Assembly: GCA_956465555.1 (NCBI GenBank)
Contig: OY101117.1
Span: forward strand, 2,170,001 to 2,234,000
Length of the DNA: 64,000 nt
Direction of reading: 5' to 3'
DNA from: Nitzschia sp. pyKryTriq1
Lineage: Eukaryota > Bacillariophyta > Bacillariophyceae > Bacillariales > Bacillariaceae
Below the pieces are notes generated by a model. The model did no database searches. It was not told where the DNA came from and saw only the letters and a program-made list of their open reading frames with translations. Below are positions 60,323 to 64,000 of this stretch, piece after piece. A program made the translations under genes and the position numbers. Every line of letters begins with the position of its first letter. The stretch's first letter is position 1.

Positions 60323-61336
60323 TTATCCCTTGTAGGGCTGCAAGTAGGAGCACGCCACTCCGTAGATTAGGTTTCGGAGAGAGAATGCCAAAAGTGCCGT
60401 ATATCTGCCACCCTTAGCCCAAGCAGGCATGAGCCCATACACGAGCGTAGCGCCAAGGATACTGACAGTTACACCAAGAAGCCACGCGACCTTGAGATGA
60501 GATTTCCCCCCAGGACCAGAATCGAACGAAATTCCCAAACCTCCCCCCATGTTGTCGCGCGGCATTCCACGGAACGAAAGTTGAGCGATACATACCAACC
60601 ATGTGAATCGATTGAGGTAGTCAATAGCAGGAGGGAATGCCAAACCAGCAAAAGTGAGAGCACCCCAGAGGCGGGCCTGTCCCTTGATCTGTTTTTCGTC
60701 GGGCTTGACAATCAAACCCTGAGTCCACCTGGGAGCTTGCCACTCGACGTCCTTCTTTTTTTCAGCAATTTCCTCACCAGCACTGCAAGGCAATATATGG
60801 AAGCAATAAATATTGTGAGCTGGCTATGGATGGCGGTATAAGCAAGTTCACAGAATACAATACGAGTACGAGCGTTGGACTCACCCATCAACCTCGAAGG
60901 ACGACTGTGCCCGAGCTTCCGTCGAAGCAGCTGCCAATCCAGCAAGGCGTTCGTTCAATCGGATCTGCAAAATTTTATCTTTGGCAACTTCGATCTGAAT
61001 CTTGCGCTTCAGATCTGAACCGGCACGAGCAATCAAGCTGTCAGTGGCGGCTACAATTTCCTCGTACGACGCATCCTCGGCAATTCCCAACTCTCGATGC
61101 AATCTGGATCGCTCGAACTTTAGCTTTCTCGACTGTCGCTTTCTTTCCTTTTCTACGTTCCACGGCAGTTGCTTGAATGGGTTCGGCACTGCATCGAGGG
61201 TAGTGCTTGTGCTGAAGAGGGGACACGACGCTGCAACTGATCGTGATATTGGCGAATTGGAATGAGCGGGCGCAAAAGCAGAGGCTACCGCCGCCAGAAG
61301 AATCACGGCAATCGCACTTCGAGAGAAATCCATCAT
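60323..61336 (-). CDS. CPP1-like (DUF3353, J-like) plastid membrane protein
   Basis: Two exons (61336-60885; 60782-60323) joined across a 102-nt phase-2 intron (FEVDG|AGEE); 303 residues. A signal peptide ends in SAFAP (VASAFAPAHSNS), the diatom plastid signature with Phe at +1, followed by a transit-peptide-like Ser/Thr stretch. The mature part has a J-like helical domain without HPD (HRELGIAEDASYEEIVAATD ... RLNERLAGLA). A linker and three or four hydrophobic helices (LWGALTFAGLAFPPAIDYL, FTWLVCIAQLSF, VAWLLGVTVSILGATLVYGL, YTALLAFSLRNLIYGVACSY) follow. This order matches CPP1/CDF1, which in plants protects protochlorophyllide oxidoreductase. It is convergent with the BiP gene. The frame opens upstream only at TTG. 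Confidence 0.75.
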
Positions 61337-61344
61337 GTTCAATT

Positions 61345-61376
<32 letters not shown>

Positions 61377-62082
61377 CGAAATAGAAGAATTGATATTCTC
61401 TCAGTCAGTGCCCAGAGCTTTGAAGGAGATGGAATAATAAAGCAGAAATCACTTCGAACGATTGTCTGTTGAAGTTCCCGTGAGCTCCCATCATGTCGAT
61501 CGGCGTTCGTTCGTTGTTGTTTGGTGCGGTGATGGGAGATGCGTGGCTTGTTGCGTGCCAGGTGGAACGGGGTGATGTGAAGATGTCCAACCCCGACCAC
61601 GTATCCATTTTCAAAAAGCACACACGCCGCTTAATGATAACTAATACTCAGTCGAATGAATCAATCATTGGAATTTGGACCCACAGAATAGGCTAAATAA
61701 ATCGATTCTGCAACCAGCTGCATTCGCGGGCTTGCGCGCAGAAAGGGCGCCACACGCGACACGCGCTACAGTAGGTAGAGCCACCGAGCCACGCCCGCTC
61801 ATTTTTCCGCGAAAACTACTTTTTGGCGAGGAGGAGGAGGGAGGAGGAGCGAGGGAGTCGTCAGTCGTCGTCGTCCTCGCCTCCTGCTTCCGACGCGCGC
61901 GTGACTTCCGTCGTTCTTCGTTCCTTCGACATGGATCTGCAACTTCGAACAGCTGCTTTGGTTCTCATTGTCATTGATCTATCTGCAGAGGTATCTTTCT
62001 TGTCGATTCTAATATACACTGCATTTGCTGAAGGATTTAATCATTGATGCCTGCAGAAGAAACTCACGCAAAGAGTCAGCTA
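61337..62082. promoter_or_regulatory. Divergent intergenic region
   Basis: This 746-bp gap begins with an (AATC)n microsatellite (61343-61374) abutting the plastid-protein start. A short frame from ATG 61931 (MDLQLRTAALVLIVIDLSAE) precedes the next gene but is out of phase with it through the only GT donor I see. Confidence 0.4.
61343..61374. repeat. (AATC)n microsatellite
   Basis: Seven or so AATC units in the 5' UTR of the CPP1-like gene. Confidence 0.9.
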
Positions 62083-63519
62083 ATGATGAAACTGTTGCTT
62101 ACAATTTTGGGTGTGTGTTCTCTAGCCGCGACGACGGCAGAAGGGTCCTCACAGTATAGAAGCAGCAGATCGTCTGGCGCCAGAGACTCTTTTCCGTTCT
62201 CGGTCATGGATGATGACTCTTCCTCGCATTTTATGTCGAGTTCTTTTGATGAGGAGGAGCGTGTTATTTCAGCGTTAGAAAGGCTTGAGGAAAGCGATGA
62301 AGGGATTTCGGGGCTGTCTTATCGTCCAAAGGCAAGACCAGGGTTCGGAACCATGTACGAGGCTCCACCGCAACCTCGACACCTTGACGATCGACGAAGT
62401 GCAAACAAGCACACGGCAAGGAAAGTAGAAAAGAGAAGAAGAAAAGTAGTATCAAAAGCGGCCACATCACCTGTGAGAAATAATGACGATGACGTATCCC
62501 CAGGAGCTGAAAATAGTCTCGAGCGTCATGCCTCATCCAGCGCCCCACTTCAGAAAGAAATCCAAGGTGATTCTCTGTGCCATGATGTATCCGGAGTGGT
62601 GAAAAGGAGTCCACAAGAAATCCACACTGTATCGCCTTCTACCTCCTCCATAAAACCAGCTCAGTCGGGCTATCCTGCCCCTCCGAAACCTGCTACACCG
62701 CACCACAAGCTTACCCCGAGCATACATTCGAACAGAGGGACTGGACCAGCAACTGCTGTGGTCCATCATGCTGTTTCTTCGACCACGCCATGGGTGCGCC
62801 GCTATCTGAATGCCCGCCCCAAGGATGTGCTTCTACCCGTGCCGAAGGAATATATCGCAGATGGGTTCAATCTTGCACAGCTTGCCCCAATCGTTGAAAG
62901 AATTGGCTTCCAGGTGTTGGGTGCCCAAGCAGTGGACATCGCAAAGCGTCTGGTTGAGCTTCCATCTCCCCAGCCCTCCTACCCAATTTATCGCCTAGCG
63001 TTGCAATTGTTGTTGAACGAGAACGAAGCACAGGAAGCCATGATATTGCAACATCCCCTCATACCACAAGAAGCAATCCAGCAGGCTGCCGAAGCGTTGT
63101 ACTTGCTGGTACACGCTCGTTTCATAACCAGCCCACGCGGATTAGATGCGCTGCGTCGGATTCTGCTAAATTCGCCGGTCTTTGGGAAGTGCCCTCGTAT
63201 TCAATGCGAGGGTTCAACGCTTCTGCCTTACGGAGCTCAGCATGACTACACATCCAATGCGCACACATGCCAGCGCTATTGTCCATCGTGTGGTAATCTC
63301 TGGAATTGCTGGGAGTCGAAGACTGATGGCTGCGCCTGGGGTCCCTCTCTTTGCTACCTACTCCTGTTGGCTCATGGTCATGAACTTTATCCCGTGGCCA
63401 ATCGTCCTCGACTACCCCCCTTGATGTCGACAGACATGATACATCACCCTAACAATCCAAGTATATTTGGATTCCAAATCCACCCTGCTGCGACATGGGG
63501 CCGTCCATTGACCAGTTAA
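62083..63519 (+). CDS. CK2-beta-like regulatory subunit with signal peptide and long N-terminal extension
   Basis: A 478-residue intronless protein. The C-terminal about 235 residues are a casein-kinase-II beta fold: KEYIADGFNLAQLAPIV (counterpart of the DEDYIQDKFNLTGL helix), a helical section to EALYLLVHARFITSPRGLDAL, the zinc site C370-x4-C375 and C400-x2-C403, and FGFQIHPAA (counterpart of YGFKIHP). All four zinc ligands are kept, so dimerisation should be possible. The surprise is upstream: ATG 62083 gives MMKLLLTILGVCSLAATTAEG, a strong signal peptide, then about 200 disordered Ser/Pro/Arg residues. An ATG at 62047 would place 12 residues before it and weaken the signal. Ordinary CK2-beta is about 215 residues and cytosolic or nuclear. 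The target here may be extracellular or endomembrane, or a secretory kinase; that is inference. Confidence 0.8.
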   Translation: MMKLLLTILGVCSLAATTAEGSSQYRSSRSSGARDSFPFSVMDDDSSSHFMSSSFDEEERVISALERLEESDEGISGLSYRPKARPGFGTMYEAPPQPRHLDDRRSANKHTARKVEKRRRKVVSKAATSPVRNNDDDVSPGAENSLERHASSSAPLQKEIQGDSLCHDVSGVVKRSPQEIHTVSPSTSSIKPAQSGYPAPPKPATPHHKLTPSIHSNRGTGPATAVVHHAVSSTTPWVRRYLNARPKDVLLPVPKEYIADGFNLAQLAPIVERIGFQVLGAQAVDIAKRLVELPSPQPSYPIYRLALQLLLNENEAQEAMILQHPLIPQEAIQQAAEALYLLVHARFITSPRGLDALRRILLNSPVFGKCPRIQCEGSTLLPYGAQHDYTSNAHTCQRYCPSCGNLWNCWESKTDGCAWGPSLCYLLLLAHGHELYPVANRPRLPPLMSTDMIHHPNNPSIFGFQIHPAATWGRPLTS

Positions 63520-64000
63520 CGACTGGACAATTGACAAAGTACTCGTAGTTATCAACAATGCAAGGTCGTCCTCAATCGCCAATGACTTTTTCACACGATC
63601 AATCCTGTTTCGATTGGCCTGACTGACTGACTGACTGACTCTCACTCGCTTGCACGTCGTTGTAAGATATCGACCAGAATTTCGATGGTACCACCACGGG
63701 CTTTCCACTTATAACGTTCGTTCTGCCAAATTGGAAAAGTACCCGTCAACAGCAATTCATAACACACTTGCACAATTCATAGCATTATTCATTTTTTATC
63801 ATTATTTTGCCATGAACCAAAGTAGAGCCGACAGTTGTAGACGAGAAGCAAAAGGGGTAGTCGAAGAAAAAATCTTGACGCGGGCCTGCCTCCATGGCTT
63901 CGATGCGCTCTCGTCACATACAGTAGCATCTGAGCGTAGGAATAGACGACTCTATCTACTAGCTAGACCCGTTAAAAATACAAATCGTCATCCGACAAAA
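63520..64000. other. Right-edge region, mostly non-coding
   Basis: A (GACT)n run lies at 63620-63641. A possible minus-strand terminal exon (63642-63778) is listed separately. To its right, a minus-strand frame near 63894-63785 (MEAGPRQDFFFDYPFCFSST) could be its upstream exon, but I cannot place the splice. Confidence 0.4.
63642..63778 (-). CDS. Possible terminal exon of a gene entering from the right
   Basis: The minus-strand frame reads VCYELLLTGTFPIWQNERYK then WKARGGTIEILVDILQRRAS and E, then TGA. Composition is protein-like, there is no start, and an AG acceptor (GTGCAAG) lies in front. I do not recognise the family. The 5' part would lie toward or past position 64000. Confidence 0.3.

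Noticed and set aside
61931-61990. Possible first exon MDLQLRTAALVLIVIDLSAE for the CK2-beta-like gene
   Set aside because: The only GT donor leaves phase 0, but the CAG acceptor at 62056 requires phase 1; the signal peptide at 62083 explains the start better.
63412-63708. 98-codon minus-strand frame over the end of the CK2-beta-like gene
   Set aside because: It is antisense to the conserved CK2-beta C-terminus and has no features of its own; the more protein-like minus-strand frame nearby is at 63642-63778.

Overview
The window is nuclear DNA of a photosynthetic stramenopile, almost certainly a diatom and probably a pennate one. The evidence is: genes broken by single short GT-AG introns (78-151 nt in every gene I could join); a plastid-targeting presequence with the diatom-type ASAFAP signature (CPP1-like gene, 60323-61336); Cys-rich/PS-PT-repeat secreted proteins; a Copia retrotransposon relic of the diatom type; and two members of a stramenopile-specific SWY/RGLE/EQ protein family. 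There is no organellar, bacterial or viral block. Species is not determinable from the sequence alone.

Layout. 0-6.7 kb: TOM40 (-), an insulysin-type M16 metallopeptidase (+), and a two-exon tandem-CXC (tesmin/TSO1-like) DNA-binding protein (-). 7.4-10.8 kb: two head-to-head EamA/DMT transporters that are clear paralogues. 11.5-15.0 kb: a Rieske Fe-S protein, an EGF-repeat membrane protein and an NaMN/NMN adenylyltransferase. 15.1-17.1 kb: an intact but altered hAT transposase-like gene. 17.1-20.2 kb: gene-free, rich in GTAC/ACCGGT palindromes. 20.2-25.5 kb: three same-strand secreted chymotrypsin-fold genes, one of which has lost catalytic His and Ser. 26.3-31.4 kb: two paralogues of the SWY/RGLE family separated by a Copia integrase relic. 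31.7-38.8 kb: a basic unknown protein, a large membrane-anchored subtilisin, an unknown secretory protein and a small unknown two-exon protein. 39-39.7 kb: a pair of 219-bp direct repeats (TRIM-like). 40.4-50.6 kb: TAF11-like TFIID subunit, a Cys-rich/PT-repeat secreted protein, an LRR-kinase, a kinesin, and a SpoU/TrmH RNA methyltransferase. 51-57.5 kb: two small secreted proteins, a WD40 protein with an upstream ORF, an orphan reading-frame fragment, and an FGE-fold protein. 58-64 kb: ER HSP70 (BiP), a CPP1-like plastid protein, and a secreted-looking CK2-beta-like protein.

The genes do not form one pathway; this is ordinary eukaryotic gene order with mixed housekeeping and secretory genes. 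The unusual material is a dead protease homologue sharing a six-cysteine knottin-like tail with an intact neighbour, a CK2-beta domain behind a signal peptide, a probably domesticated hAT protein, a ~50-60 bp dispersed repeat found four times, and intergenic DNA saturated with palindromes built on GTACCGGTAC.

Many open frames in the window begin at TTG or GTG; I moved starts to the first sensible ATG and joined exons by eye where donor, acceptor, phase and homology agreed. Protein-family calls are from motif recognition, not from searches.
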